Source of the DNA: Verrucomicrobiaceae bacterium UBA7681
GTDB taxonomy: Bacteria; Verrucomicrobiota; Verrucomicrobiia; Verrucomicrobiales; Verrucomicrobiaceae
Assembly (NCBI GenBank): GCA_002482965.1
Contig: DLGZ01000048.1
Coordinates: forward strand, 33,709-97,708
Direction: 5' to 3'
Length of the DNA: 64,000 nucleotides
The notes under the pieces are model-generated. The model was not told the origin of the DNA, did not search any database, and saw nothing but the letters and a program-made list of their open reading frames with translations. A program made the position numbers and the translations under genes. Position 1 is the first letter of the stretch; each line of letters opens with the position of its first letter. This document shows positions 42,969 to 51,420 of this stretch, piece by piece.

Positions 42969-43793
42969 TCACTTGCCAAACAGCGCCCAGAACTTTTTCT
43001 CGGAGGCTTTTTGCTTGCCCTTGGCCTCCCGCAGAAAGGGGGCCAGTGCCGCCAGATTGATGATCCAGTGGTTGATGAAATTAAACGGCGTGCGCAGAGG
43101 TCGTTCGAAATCAACAAACAGCACCACCCGATAGCCGTCGGTGTCGTTCCAGACTTCGTGGTTGTACGTGTCATCAAAGATGATCGCCTTGCCCTCCTCC
43201 CAGGCATAGACCTGGTCGGCGATGCGAATGCGGCACTGGTGGCGCGGTTCCGGCACCATCAGTCCCAAGTGCATGCGCAGCACACCCGCGAAGGGACCAC
43301 GATGATGCGGTATGTGCTTGTTCGGTGAAAGGATGGAGAAGAAGCCGGTGGTGCAGCCGGGGATCTTAGCCAGCACCTTCATGGTTTCCGGGCAGTGGCG
43401 GGCGTTTTCCTCGCAATCCATACCGACACCTTTGAGGAAAAACGTCTTCCATTGGTCATCTCCCTGGATCATGCCGACTTCCTTCACGATGTCCTGAAAG
43501 CTGGGCATCGCATCGCGGTATTTCATGATCGAATCGACTTCGGCGCGCACCTTCTGCCAGTCCGCCTCGACGTCCTTCACCCAGGGGAAGTGCCGTGAGT
43601 CATAGATCGGCGGATCGCCCTGCACCGAGCAATGCGCAATGACCGCCTCGGCGAGATCCTGCAGGCGGTTGGTGAGGCGCTCCACCCAGCCGCTGGCCGG
43701 AAAGGTGCGGTGGCGGCGGTGATAGCCATCAAGCGGCTTGAACTGGAAGCCGGCGGGAACAGTGGCGATGGAGGGTAATGCTTCGGGAGGCAT
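42969..43793 (-). CDS. aspartyl/asparaginyl beta-hydroxylase-family dioxygenase (LpxO-like)
   Basis: 274 residues from the ATG at 43793 (MPPEALPSIATVPAG); a GTG at 43829 would add 12 residues. The central part reads SPNKHIPHHRGPFAGVLRMHLGL (H160-H164, then R173-x-H175), and NHEVWNDTDGYRVVLFVD (H212) completes the Fe(II)-binding His set with an Arg for 2-oxoglutarate, as in aspartyl beta-hydroxylases and LpxO. A near C-terminal hydrophobic stretch (FINHWIINLAALAPF) suggests membrane association. The gene lies between gcvH (stop at 43879) and gcvP (start at 42915), which is unusual. Substrates of the family include Asp/Asn side chains and lipid A acyl chains; none can be chosen here. Confidence 0.82.
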   Translation of the reverse strand: MPPEALPSIATVPAGFQFKPLDGYHRRHRTFPASGWVERLTNRLQDLAEAVIAHCSVQGDPPIYDSRHFPWVKDVEADWQKVRAEVDSIMKYRDAMPSFQDIVKEVGMIQGDDQWKTFFLKGVGMDCEENARHCPETMKVLAKIPGCTTGFFSILSPNKHIPHHRGPFAGVLRMHLGLMVPEPRHQCRIRIADQVYAWEEGKAIIFDDTYNHEVWNDTDGYRVVLFVDFERPLRTPFNFINHWIINLAALAPFLREAKGKQKASEKKFWALFGK

Positions 43794-43878
43794 AGTTCGA
43801 GAGTCCGAAACGAGTAACGAATCTGTCACTTATTGCAGCCGGAAAAATCACGGAAAAACACTCAAAATCGCATCCCGC

Positions 43879-44259
43879 TCAGGCGATGTGCTTGCCGTAG
43901 GCGGCAGCGTCCATCAGCGCGTCAAACTCCGCCGGGTTGGATGGCTTGATTTTGAAAATCCAGCCGTCGGCATAGGGATCACGATTGAGCAGGCCCGGAT
44001 CACTGCCGAGCGCCTCATTGATGGCCACGATTTCGCCCGCCACCGGAGCATAAATGTCACTCGCCGCCTTGACCGATTCGATCACGCACACCTGCTGTCC
44101 TGCACTGACCTGGGTGCCCACCTTGGGAGGGTCCACAAAGACCACGTCCGTTAGCTCCGCCTGCGCATGATCCGTGATGCCTACCGGGGAGGGGTCTTGC
44201 GTAGGATCGATCCATTCGTGGGAGTCACGGTAGCGGAGATTGTCAGGGACGTTGCTCAT
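43879..44259 (-). CDS. gcvH: glycine cleavage system H protein
   Basis: 126 residues from the ATG at 44259 (MSNVPDNLRYRDSHEWID); the frame is open to 44442 but that is antisense to gcvT. The lipoyl site is K64 in ESVKAASDIYAP. The flanking GITDHAQAELTDVVFVDPPKVG and GSDPGLLNRDPYADGWIFKI are typical. The protein carries the aminomethyl group from the P protein to the T protein. It starts 20 nt after the gcvT stop at 44280, and the hydroxylase gene follows at 43793 after an 85-nt gap. Confidence 0.96.
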   Translation of the reverse strand: MSNVPDNLRYRDSHEWIDPTQDPSPVGITDHAQAELTDVVFVDPPKVGTQVSAGQQVCVIESVKAASDIYAPVAGEIVAINEALGSDPGLLNRDPYADGWIFKIKPSNPAEFDALMDAAAYGKHIA

Positions 44260-44279
44260 GGGGATGTCTGTTGAGAATA

Positions 44280-45395
44280 TTAAACGGAAGGCTTTCGATA
44301 AAACGGCTTTTTCACCACTTCCGCCGGGAAACGCCGCCCGCGGATTTCGATTTCCAGCGTGCTGCCGATCGTGGCGGCGCTCAGCGGCACGTAGGCCATG
44401 CCGATGCCGCCCCCAAGGCTGGGAGACTGCGTACCGCTGCACACCTCCCCGATGATCTCACCAGCAAATGCCACGGGATAATGCGGGCGCGGTGGAGGCG
44501 CTGCACCGGTCATGCGGAAGGCAGCCAGCTTGTCGGGCAGTCCGGCGGCCTTTTGCGTCACAAGAGCCTCGCGCCCGGTGAACTCACCCTTGTCGAGATC
44601 CACAAAGAAACCGAGCCCCGCCTGCAGCGGCGTGCGCTGTTCGGAAAGATCATTGCCATTGAGCGGGTAGCCCATCTCCAGCCGCAACGTGTCACGCGAC
44701 CCGAGCCCGCAGGGCATCCCACCTGCAGCCTTCACGGCATCCACGATCTTGCGGAACCACGTTTCCGCCGCCTCCATGGGCATGAAAAACTCAAATCCTT
44801 CCTCGCCAGTGTAGCCCGTGCCGCAGAGCCACATCGGCCCGTCGCTGGTCATGGTGACGAGGATGGTGTTGTGCTCCGGAAATGATGCGGCGCTGCCAAA
44901 GACCGCCTCCGCCACTTCGCGTGCCTTGGGGCCCTGGATGGCCAGACCAGCAGTGAAATCACTCGCGTTGGCCATCAGCACGTCATCATCTTTAGTGAGC
45001 TGGGTTTCGAGATGCCCCCAGTCCGCATCAATGCGCGAAGCATTCACGACGAGGTAAAATTCACGCTCGCTGGTGCGGTAGGCGATCAGGTCGTCAATCA
45101 CCCCGCCAAGTCCGTTCAGCAGCAGAGTATACTGCCCCTGGCCCGGCTGCAGTTTCGCGATGTTGTTGGTCAGCACCCGGTTCAGAAAAGCTTCGGCACC
45201 GGTGCCGCTCACGATGAACTGCCCCATGTGCGAGATGTCGAACACCCCGACGCTTTGCCGCACGGCTTTGTGCTCATCGACGATCCCCGTGTATTGTACT
45301 GGCATGTCCCAGCCGGCAAAAGGTACCATGCGGGCACCCATTTCCACATGCACGGCGTGCAGGGGAGTGCGGCGGAGGGGGGTAGTGTCGGACAC
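44280..45395 (-). CDS. gcvT: aminomethyltransferase, glycine cleavage T protein
   Basis: 371 residues from a GTG at 45395. The N-terminus DTTPLRRTPLHAVHVEMGAR, MVPFAGWDMPVQY, is that of GcvT. DISHMGQF, the tetrahydrofolate-binding LTNNIAKLQPGQGQYTLLLN and WLCGTGYTGEEGFEFF are all present. It releases ammonia from the lipoyl-bound aminomethyl group and makes 5,10-methylenetetrahydrofolate. It is the first gene of the gcvT-gcvH-hydroxylase-gcvP run, divergent from the peptidase at 45539 across 143 nt. I looked for a glycine riboswitch in that leader and did not see one. Confidence 0.96.
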   Translation of the reverse strand: MSDTTPLRRTPLHAVHVEMGARMVPFAGWDMPVQYTGIVDEHKAVRQSVGVFDISHMGQFIVSGTGAEAFLNRVLTNNIAKLQPGQGQYTLLLNGLGGVIDDLIAYRTSEREFYLVVNASRIDADWGHLETQLTKDDDVLMANASDFTAGLAIQGPKAREVAEAVFGSAASFPEHNTILVTMTSDGPMWLCGTGYTGEEGFEFFMPMEAAETWFRKIVDAVKAAGGMPCGLGSRDTLRLEMGYPLNGNDLSEQRTPLQAGLGFFVDLDKGEFTGREALVTQKAAGLPDKLAAFRMTGAAPPPRPHYPVAFAGEIIGEVCSGTQSPSLGGGIGMAYVPLSAATIGSTLEIEIRGRRFPAEVVKKPFYRKPSV

Positions 45396-45538
45396 GGTGC
45401 GCCCATGTTGTGAAGCGCGGACGCTTTGTCAATTCTCGCAGCATTTTAAGCCAATTTCTGAATGCCAATCTCATTTGCAGCCCCTCGCATCCGCTCCATA
45501 CTCCGCCTCCCCCAACTCCCGAGATAAAAGCCCCACCC

Positions 45539-47662
45539 ATGGCAGCCCCTTTCCTCACCCAGGACTTGCACATCCGCTGGTCCACCCTGACCCCCGAACA
45601 TATCGAAGCCGACATCCGCGCCGCCCTTGAAAAAGCGCAGGCGAATCTGGATGCCGTCATCGATCAGGATCGCGGCAAGCTGATGAACTTTGATTCCGTC
45701 GTGCTCGGCCTCGACGAATGCACCCGTGAACTGAATGAAGCTTGGGGCCTGGTGACCCATCTCGATTCCCTCTGCAACTCCCCCGCCCTGCGTGAGGCGC
45801 ACAACAAGATGCTGTCGGAAGTCAGCTCCTTCTTCGCCAAGATCCCGCTCAATGAGCATCTCTGGGACCTCTTTGTCACCTACAGCAAGACCGACGAGGC
45901 CAGACAGCTCACCCCCGTGCGCAAACGTGCCCTGCAGGAATCCATGGAAGGATTCATCGAGGCCGGTGCCGACCTGCCCCCAGAGAAAAAGAAGCGCGTC
46001 GAGGAGATCGAAGCCGAGCTCTCCAAGCACACGCAGAAGTATTCCGAGAACGTGCTCGACTCCACCAACAAGTGGGAGCTGCTCATCGAGGACGTGGATC
46101 GTCTCAAAGGACTGCCGCAAACCGCCATCGAAGCAGCCAAGGCGGATGCGCTGGCCAAAAATCTCGGCACGCCTGAGCAGCCGGTCTATCGCTTCACCCT
46201 CAAGGCCCCTTCGATGATTCCGGTCATGGAATACCTCGAAGACGCAGGCATCCGCCGTCAGGTCTGGGAAGGCTCCTGCAGCATCGGCCGCGGCGGCGAG
46301 CACGATAACACCGAGCTCGTCTGGAACATCTTGCGCCTGCGCCATGAGAAAGCTCTGATCATGGGCAAGGCGAACTTCGCCGATCATGTCCTGAACCACC
46401 GCATGGCCAAAAACGGCCAGAGCGCCCTCCGTTTCATCACTGACCTCTACGAGCGCGTGCATGAAGCTTTCAAGCGTGAAACCATCGAACTCCAGGAGTT
46501 CCGCGCCGACAGCGCCCACCAAGCAGTCGATCTGTTCGAACCCTGGGAAGTCGCCTTCTGGAGCGAACGCCAGCGCAAATCAAAGTACGACTTTGATGAA
46601 GAGGAGCTGCGCCCCTTCTTCCCCATCGACAGAGTGCTCAACGGCATGTTCCAGCTTGCCGAGAAGGTCTTCGACCTTCGCATCGTCAGCCGCGAAGTCG
46701 TTTACGTCGAGCCCGGCCAGGAAGCCCCGGCCAACGTCAGCACCCAGCCCGGCAAAGCAGGCCCTGTGGAGGTCTGGCACCCGGAAGTAAAGTTCTATGA
46801 AGTGCGCAATGAGAAGGGCGTGCACATCGGCTCCTTCTACGCCGACTGGCATCCGCGTGACTCCAAGCGCGGCGGTGCGTGGATGAACTACCTCAAGATG
46901 GGAGTACCGCCCAGTGGCGAGCGCGACCGCCGCCTGCACCTCGGCCTCATCTGTGGCAACATGACGCCACCGGTCGATGGCAAGCCTGCGCTGCTCACGC
47001 ATGATGAAGTCACCACCGTCTTCCATGAATTCGGTCACCTTCTTCACCAGCTCTGCGGCAACGTCGAAATCCCCTCGCTCAATGGTGTCAGCGTTTACTG
47101 GGACTTCGTGGAGCTGCCCTCGCAGCTCATGGAAAACTTCTGCTGGGAGCGTGAGAGCCTCGACCTCTTTGCCCGCCATCATGAAACCGGTGAAACGATT
47201 CCCCCTCGGCTCTTCAAGAAGCTGCTGGCCGCCAAGAACTACCGCAGCGCCAGCGACATCATGCGCCAGCTCGCCTTCGGCAAGCTCGACCTCGAACTGC
47301 ACATGCACCACGCCACGGATGAAGGCGCAGACCTCGACAAACTCGCGCGCTCCATTCTGAAAGGCTACGTCATGCAGCTCAAAACCGAGCAGCCGACGAT
47401 GGCCCGCCGTTTCGGCCACCTCTTCAGCAGCCCCGTCGGCTACGCCGCCGGCTACTACAGCTACAAATGGGCCGAAGTGCTGGATGCCGATGCCTTCACC
47501 CGCTTCCAGCAGGAAGGCGTCCTCAATCCTGAAGTCGGCCGCGAATTCCGCGACACCATCCTCAGCAAAGGCAACTCCGAAGACCCCGCCAAACTCTTCC
47601 AGAACTTCATGGGCCGCGACCCCGACGCCATGGCCCTCCTCGTCCGCGCCGGGCTGGCATAA
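45539..47662 (+). CDS. prlC: oligopeptidase A, M3 zinc metallopeptidase
   Basis: 707 residues from the ATG at 45539 (MAAPFLTQDLHIRWSTLTPE); the frame is open from 45410 but the extra residues are proline-rich shadow. Zinc is bound by H496-E-F-G-H500 (HEFGHLLHQLCG) with E525 in DFVELPSQ as the third ligand, the family pattern. The helical regions LNEHLWDLF and the C-terminal SPVGYAAGYYSYKWAEVLDADAF match OpdA/PrlC and the M3 family. There is no signal peptide, so it degrades peptides, including cleaved signal peptides, in the cytosol. It is divergent from gcvT. Confidence 0.94.
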   Translation: MAAPFLTQDLHIRWSTLTPEHIEADIRAALEKAQANLDAVIDQDRGKLMNFDSVVLGLDECTRELNEAWGLVTHLDSLCNSPALREAHNKMLSEVSSFFAKIPLNEHLWDLFVTYSKTDEARQLTPVRKRALQESMEGFIEAGADLPPEKKKRVEEIEAELSKHTQKYSENVLDSTNKWELLIEDVDRLKGLPQTAIEAAKADALAKNLGTPEQPVYRFTLKAPSMIPVMEYLEDAGIRRQVWEGSCSIGRGGEHDNTELVWNILRLRHEKALIMGKANFADHVLNHRMAKNGQSALRFITDLYERVHEAFKRETIELQEFRADSAHQAVDLFEPWEVAFWSERQRKSKYDFDEEELRPFFPIDRVLNGMFQLAEKVFDLRIVSREVVYVEPGQEAPANVSTQPGKAGPVEVWHPEVKFYEVRNEKGVHIGSFYADWHPRDSKRGGAWMNYLKMGVPPSGERDRRLHLGLICGNMTPPVDGKPALLTHDEVTTVFHEFGHLLHQLCGNVEIPSLNGVSVYWDFVELPSQLMENFCWERESLDLFARHHETGETIPPRLFKKLLAAKNYRSASDIMRQLAFGKLDLELHMHHATDEGADLDKLARSILKGYVMQLKTEQPTMARRFGHLFSSPVGYAAGYYSYKWAEVLDADAFTRFQQEGVLNPEVGREFRDTILSKGNSEDPAKLFQNFMGRDPDAMALLVRAGLA

Positions 47663-47667
47663 GGTCA

Positions 47668-47705
47668 GCGCCTGCCTCGCACAAGCAGGATAGCCGAATC
47701 AATAT
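47668..47705. repeat. intergenic element related to the one at 35851
   Basis: CGCCTGCCTCGCACAAGCAGG continued by ATAGCCGAATCAATA, beginning 5 nt after the peptidase stop. Compare CGCCTGCCTCTGAAGCAGGC, then GAGTAGCGAATAACAT, at 35853. The shared core CCTGC-loop-GCAGG forms a hairpin. The shared tail TAGC.GAAT suggests one dispersed sequence family rather than chance. Confidence 0.45.
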
Positions 47706-47770
47706 CTCTACTCTGGATCATAGTTTGACTCTTTCTTTGCACTAAAGTGCAGCACTGCCGTTCTTAGATC

Positions 47771-47845
47771 CCGGAGGGATCACAGCCGGTAGACAGGGAT
47801 AAGCTCGCGTAGCGAGCGCCATCCCTGGAAAGAATGCCCCTCCGG
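47771..47845. repeat. three-level nested palindrome
   Basis: Outer arms CCGGAGGG (47771-47778) and CCCTCCGG (47838-47845) enclose CAGGGAT (47794-47800) and ATCCCTG (47821-47827), which enclose GCTCGC-GTA-GCGAGC (47803-47817). The GTA-loop core matches the one at 25769-25785. In all, 75 nt can fold into one long hairpin. The remaining parts of 47663-48016 hold no gene. Confidence 0.6.
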
Positions 47846-48016
47846 AAAGCAAATCGAGGACTTTCTTCTCCGTACCGCGTCCTCCAGCAGCGTCTCATCG
47901 TCACGCCGCTGCGGTCACCGCGCTTCGCCATGCTCCACTGCTGTCCACTCCGGCGTGCGGCTCAGGGATATCTTCGGAAGGCGATCGTTGGCTCCCATTC
48001 AGACCCGTTTTGACTG

Positions 48017-49222
48017 CTAAGTCTTCGCCACCCGCCCTCGATACGCCAGGGCGAAGAACACGCACACCGCCGCCGTCAACGCCGTCTCGCCCCACCAAAA
48101 CCGGGGCCAGTCGGTGGTCTTGCCCACCGTGCAGGCAGCGAACCACCATCCTCCACCGAGGTAGCCGAGGAGATTGCCCACGCCGCTCATCAGCATGGCC
48201 AGCAGCGCCTGCGCACGCACCCGCCATTTCGGATCAATGCGCTCTTCCAGATAGATCTGCGTGGTGATAAAATAGAGTGTGTAGGCGAAGCCATGCAGAA
48301 AGGTGCCAAACAACACGCTGGGCAGCGTGTTGAGCGTATTGAAGGAGTAGCGCACCACGCAGATGGCGATGCCGGAAAGGAAGACCCACTTCAGCCGCAC
48401 ACGCGTCAGCAATCCCGACAGCAGCAGCATGACGACCACCTCGGTCGTTTGACCGAGCGATATAACAGCGGAGATGTTCTTCACACCCAGATCATGCAAC
48501 TGACGCGAGGTGTACGGATAAAACGCCGCCAGCGGAATGCAGTACAATGCCGCCGTCAGGAAGACCACCCGGTGATCCCGGTGGATGAGCAGCCCAAGAG
48601 CATCGAGTCCGAGAACCTGCTTCCAGGTGCGGTGCTGCACCACCTCGCCGGGCGGAATCATCGGCAACCGCCAGGTCAGGCTCATCACCACCAGCCACAG
48701 CCCCGCAGCCGTGAATCCCGCCACCAGCGAGGCATCGGCACGCAGAACAAAGCTCACGATCCAGCAGCCGACCATCCAGCCCCCCGTGGCCCAGGCACGC
48801 AGCGGGCCAAACTGCACCTTGGCGTCATGCAGCTGGGAGAACACAATGCTGCTGGTCACGCTCCAGGCCGGCAAGGCACACAGTGCCAGTGCCTGCGCAC
48901 AGATCAAAACCGCCGCGTCACTCCAGCCCCATGCCAATGAAGCACAGGTGATGAACAGAGCCATGCTGGTGGCCGCCGTCAGCCAGCGCAGCAGCAGCAC
49001 CGGCGAGTGCTTTTGATCCGCCAGCGCCCCCACAAACAAAGGCGAAATAAACGCGGCGGTCGCAGTCGTGGCAAACACCCACGGCACCAGATGCCCGCGA
49101 CCATGCGCATTGAAAACGTTCGCCAGCGGCACGCTCCACATCCCCATCGGCAGCGCCGTGCAGAAAAACAACGTCGCCAGCGATTTACGGCTGGCCTTGG
49201 CATCCGGGGCGGGGTTGGACAT
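48017..49222 (-). CDS. MFS transporter, nucleoside:H+ symporter-like
   Basis: 401 residues from the ATG at 49222 (MSNPAPDAKASRKSLATLFF). About 12 hydrophobic segments are visible, for example MSVPL...WVFATTATAAFISPLFVG and LLSGLLTRVRLKWVFLSGIAICV. The pattern and the first loop (FISPLFVGALADQKHSP) recall the nucleoside:H+ symporter family (NupG/XapB-like), whose members carry nucleosides with protons across the inner membrane. The nucleoside assignment is a likeness, not proof. The frame is open for 375 codons further up, which are antisense to trxB. It is divergent from trxB across 132 nt. Confidence 0.85.
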   Translation of the reverse strand: MSNPAPDAKASRKSLATLFFCTALPMGMWSVPLANVFNAHGRGHLVPWVFATTATAAFISPLFVGALADQKHSPVLLLRWLTAATSMALFITCASLAWGWSDAAVLICAQALALCALPAWSVTSSIVFSQLHDAKVQFGPLRAWATGGWMVGCWIVSFVLRADASLVAGFTAAGLWLVVMSLTWRLPMIPPGEVVQHRTWKQVLGLDALGLLIHRDHRVVFLTAALYCIPLAAFYPYTSRQLHDLGVKNISAVISLGQTTEVVVMLLLSGLLTRVRLKWVFLSGIAICVVRYSFNTLNTLPSVLFGTFLHGFAYTLYFITTQIYLEERIDPKWRVRAQALLAMLMSGVGNLLGYLGGGWWFAACTVGKTTDWPRFWWGETALTAAVCVFFALAYRGRVAKT

Positions 49223-49354
49223 CGTTGTTATTTTTGAAATAAGCCGGGAGACGGCAAACTCCAACAACGAGTCTGTAAAAAGCGTTGGTTGCACCCCCGG
49301 CCAACCTTTCCATCTTCCGCGACCTTTCTTCCCCCCTCCCAACCTCCCTTTCTC

Positions 49355-50287
49355 ATGGAAAACGTCATCATCATCGGCACCGGCTGCGCCGGCTACACTG
49401 CGGCCATCTACACCGGCCGTGCCAACCTGAAACCGTTGATCCTCTCCGGCAACATGCCCGGCGGCCAGCTCACCACGACCACCGAAGTCGAAAACTTCCC
49501 CGGCTTCCCAAACGGCATCATGGGCCCTGAGCTCATGATGAACATGCAGACCCAGGCGGAAAAGTTCGGGGCACGCATCGAGTACTCCCTCGTCAGCAGC
49601 GTCAAAAAGACCGACGCAGGCCATTTCGAAGTCCACACCGAAGGCGGCACCGTCTATGAGACCCACACCGTGATCGTCGCCACCGGCGCCTCCCCCAAGC
49701 ACCTCGGCCTCCCCAACGAAAAGGGCCTCATCGGCCGTGGTCTGACCAGTTGCGCAACCTGTGACGGTGCCTTCTACCGCAACGTCCCCGTCTGCGTCAT
49801 CGGCGGCGGCGACAGCGCCTGCGAAGAAGCCGGATTCCTCACCAAATTCGCCAGCACCGTCTATTTGATCCACCGCCGCGACTCCCTTCGCGCCTCGAAG
49901 ATCATGGCCGACCGCGCTCTCGCCAATCCAAAGATCAAGCCCGTCTGGAACTCCACCGTCAGCGAATACCTGACCGACGAGAAGGGCGAAATGCGCGCCG
50001 TGACGCTCGAAAACCTCGTGACCGGTGAAAAGAGCGAGCTGGAGCTCAAGTGCGTCTTCGTTGCCATCGGCCACGTGCCAAACGGCAAGTTCCTTGGCGA
50101 TCTCGTCGATACCGACGAAAACGGCTACATCCTGCAGACCCAGGGCACACGCACCAAGACCGAAGGTCTCTTCGCCGCCGGTGACGTCGCCGACCACGTC
50201 TATCGTCAGGCCATCACCGCCGCCGGCCAGGGCTGCGCCGCCGCCCTTGAGGCCGAACGCTACCTCGCCGATCACGGCGTGCATTGA
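49355..50287 (+). CDS. trxB: thioredoxin reductase
   Basis: 310 residues from the ATG at 49355 (MENVIIIGTGCAGYTAAIYT). FAD is bound by GTGCAG (residues 8-13); the usual Pro in this loop is absent. The redox pair is C133-A-T-C136 in CATCDGAF. NADPH is bound by VIGGGDSACEEAGFL. The C-terminal GLFAAGDVADHVYRQAITAAGQG completes the fold. It reduces thioredoxin with NADPH in the cytosol. The start is 68 nt before an L,D-transpeptidase, with no hairpin in between, so trxB may read on into it. Confidence 0.96.
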   Translation: MENVIIIGTGCAGYTAAIYTGRANLKPLILSGNMPGGQLTTTTEVENFPGFPNGIMGPELMMNMQTQAEKFGARIEYSLVSSVKKTDAGHFEVHTEGGTVYETHTVIVATGASPKHLGLPNEKGLIGRGLTSCATCDGAFYRNVPVCVIGGGDSACEEAGFLTKFASTVYLIHRRDSLRASKIMADRALANPKIKPVWNSTVSEYLTDEKGEMRAVTLENLVTGEKSELELKCVFVAIGHVPNGKFLGDLVDTDENGYILQTQGTRTKTEGLFAAGDVADHVYRQAITAAGQGCAAALEAERYLADHGVH

Positions 50288-50362
50288 TTGACGCTGGACA
50301 GACACGCCGTGGCACGGCATATGATCGCGGCTTTTCACGCCGCACACACGTACCCCCTACGC

Positions 50363-50977
50363 ATGAGTCATTTGGTGATCCCCCAAGCCGTTCGCTTCGC
50401 CCTTCTTTCCACCCTCGCACTTCTGGCATCCTGCCAGAGTTCGAGTTCTCGTGGTCAGACCCAGTACCTTGAAGCCTTCTCCACCGGCACCGTCCCGCAT
50501 TCCGCGATGTACAACGCCGATCAGGACTCCTACTGGGATGGTGACGGCATGTCCGGCGCGCCCAGTATCATCATCGATATCAGCGACCAGAAGGCCTACT
50601 TCTACAAAGGCGGCTCACTCGCCGGCGTTTCCGCGCTTTCCACCGGCGACGAACGGCATGCCACCACCACCGGAAATTTCAAGGTCACCGAGAAGGACCA
50701 GTGGCACAAATCCAACCTCTACGGCGACTTTGTGGATAGCGCGGGCAACGTCGTCGTGGCGAACGTTGACGTCACCAAGGACAAGGCACCTCCCGGCACA
50801 AAGTTTGAAGGCTCCAAGATGCACCATTTCATGCGCTTCGTCGGCGGCATCGGCATGCACGAGGGGTTCCTCCCCGGCTACGCCGCTTCTCATGGCTGCG
50901 TGCGCATGCCACCGCACATGGCGACCATTTTCTACAACAACGTCACCAAAGGCACCCCCGTCACGGTTCGTCCTTGA
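50363..50977 (+). CDS. L,D-transpeptidase (YkuD family), lipoprotein
   Basis: 204 residues from the ATG at 50363 (MSHLVIPQAVRFALLSTLAL). The lipobox LASC (C24) after the hydrophobic stretch suggests a lipoprotein. The catalytic site is S176-H-G-C179-V-R in SHGCVRMPPHM, with an upstream His in GGIGMHEGFL. These enzymes form 3-3 cross-links in peptidoglycan or attach proteins to it. The gene is about 75 nt after trxB and is followed, 18 nt after its stop, by the rhodanese gene. An odd feature is the N-terminal Ser-rich linker after the lipobox, which is common in such lipoproteins. Confidence 0.92.
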   Translation: MSHLVIPQAVRFALLSTLALLASCQSSSSRGQTQYLEAFSTGTVPHSAMYNADQDSYWDGDGMSGAPSIIIDISDQKAYFYKGGSLAGVSALSTGDERHATTTGNFKVTEKDQWHKSNLYGDFVDSAGNVVVANVDVTKDKAPPGTKFEGSKMHHFMRFVGGIGMHEGFLPGYAASHGCVRMPPHMATIFYNNVTKGTPVTVRP

Positions 50978-50995
50978 TGAATTGCCACTGAAGTC

Positions 50996-51340
50996 ATGAC
51001 TCCGGAAACACCGCTCGAAATCGACCCCACGGAAGTCAGCAGTCTGCTGGCACTTCCCGGCGAGCGCACCTTCCGGCTCATCGACTGCCGCGAGGACAGC
51101 GAATGGCAGATCTGCCGCCTGCCAGACGCGCAGCTCGTGCCACTGTCCCAGTTCGGCGAACTGGTGCCGCAGGTGTTCACCCACACTCAGGAACGCGTCA
51201 TCATCTACTGCCACCATGGCATGCGCAGCCTGCGCGCCGCACAGTTTCTACGGCAGCATGGCATCGCCCACGCACAAAGCATGCGCGGCGGCATTGACGC
51301 CTGGTCGGACATGGTCGATCCCGCAACGCCACGTTACTGA
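50996..51340 (+). CDS. single-domain rhodanese
   Basis: 114 residues (MTPETPLEIDPTEVSSLLAL). The fold is a single rhodanese domain with a Cys-containing active loop C72-H-H-G-M-R-S (YCHHGMRSLRAAQFL) and the starting pattern FRLIDCREDSEWQICRLPDA. It probably transfers sulfane sulfur to a thiophilic acceptor or relays sulfur in thiol metabolism. Without a second domain it needs partners, none of which is evident. It lies 18 nt after the L,D-transpeptidase, so the two are likely co-transcribed. Confidence 0.9.
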   Translation: MTPETPLEIDPTEVSSLLALPGERTFRLIDCREDSEWQICRLPDAQLVPLSQFGELVPQVFTHTQERVIIYCHHGMRSLRAAQFLRQHGIAHAQSMRGGIDAWSDMVDPATPRY

Positions 51341-51420
51341 CACATTTCCTGGGTGAGTTTGCTGTGGCACATGGTGGCTGCGCGCTTACCCTTCACGCCC
51401 CCCCGCACACGCACGCACGC

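Noticed and set aside
45396..45538. glycine riboswitch upstream of gcvT
   Set aside because: I looked in the 143-nt leader for the conserved GGAGAGA/GACCGG aptamer blocks and found none; a covariance search could still find a divergent form.
48017..50347. 776-residue frame taken as one protein
   Set aside because: Only the last 401 codons encode a transporter; the earlier part is antisense to trxB, whose motifs are on the plus strand.
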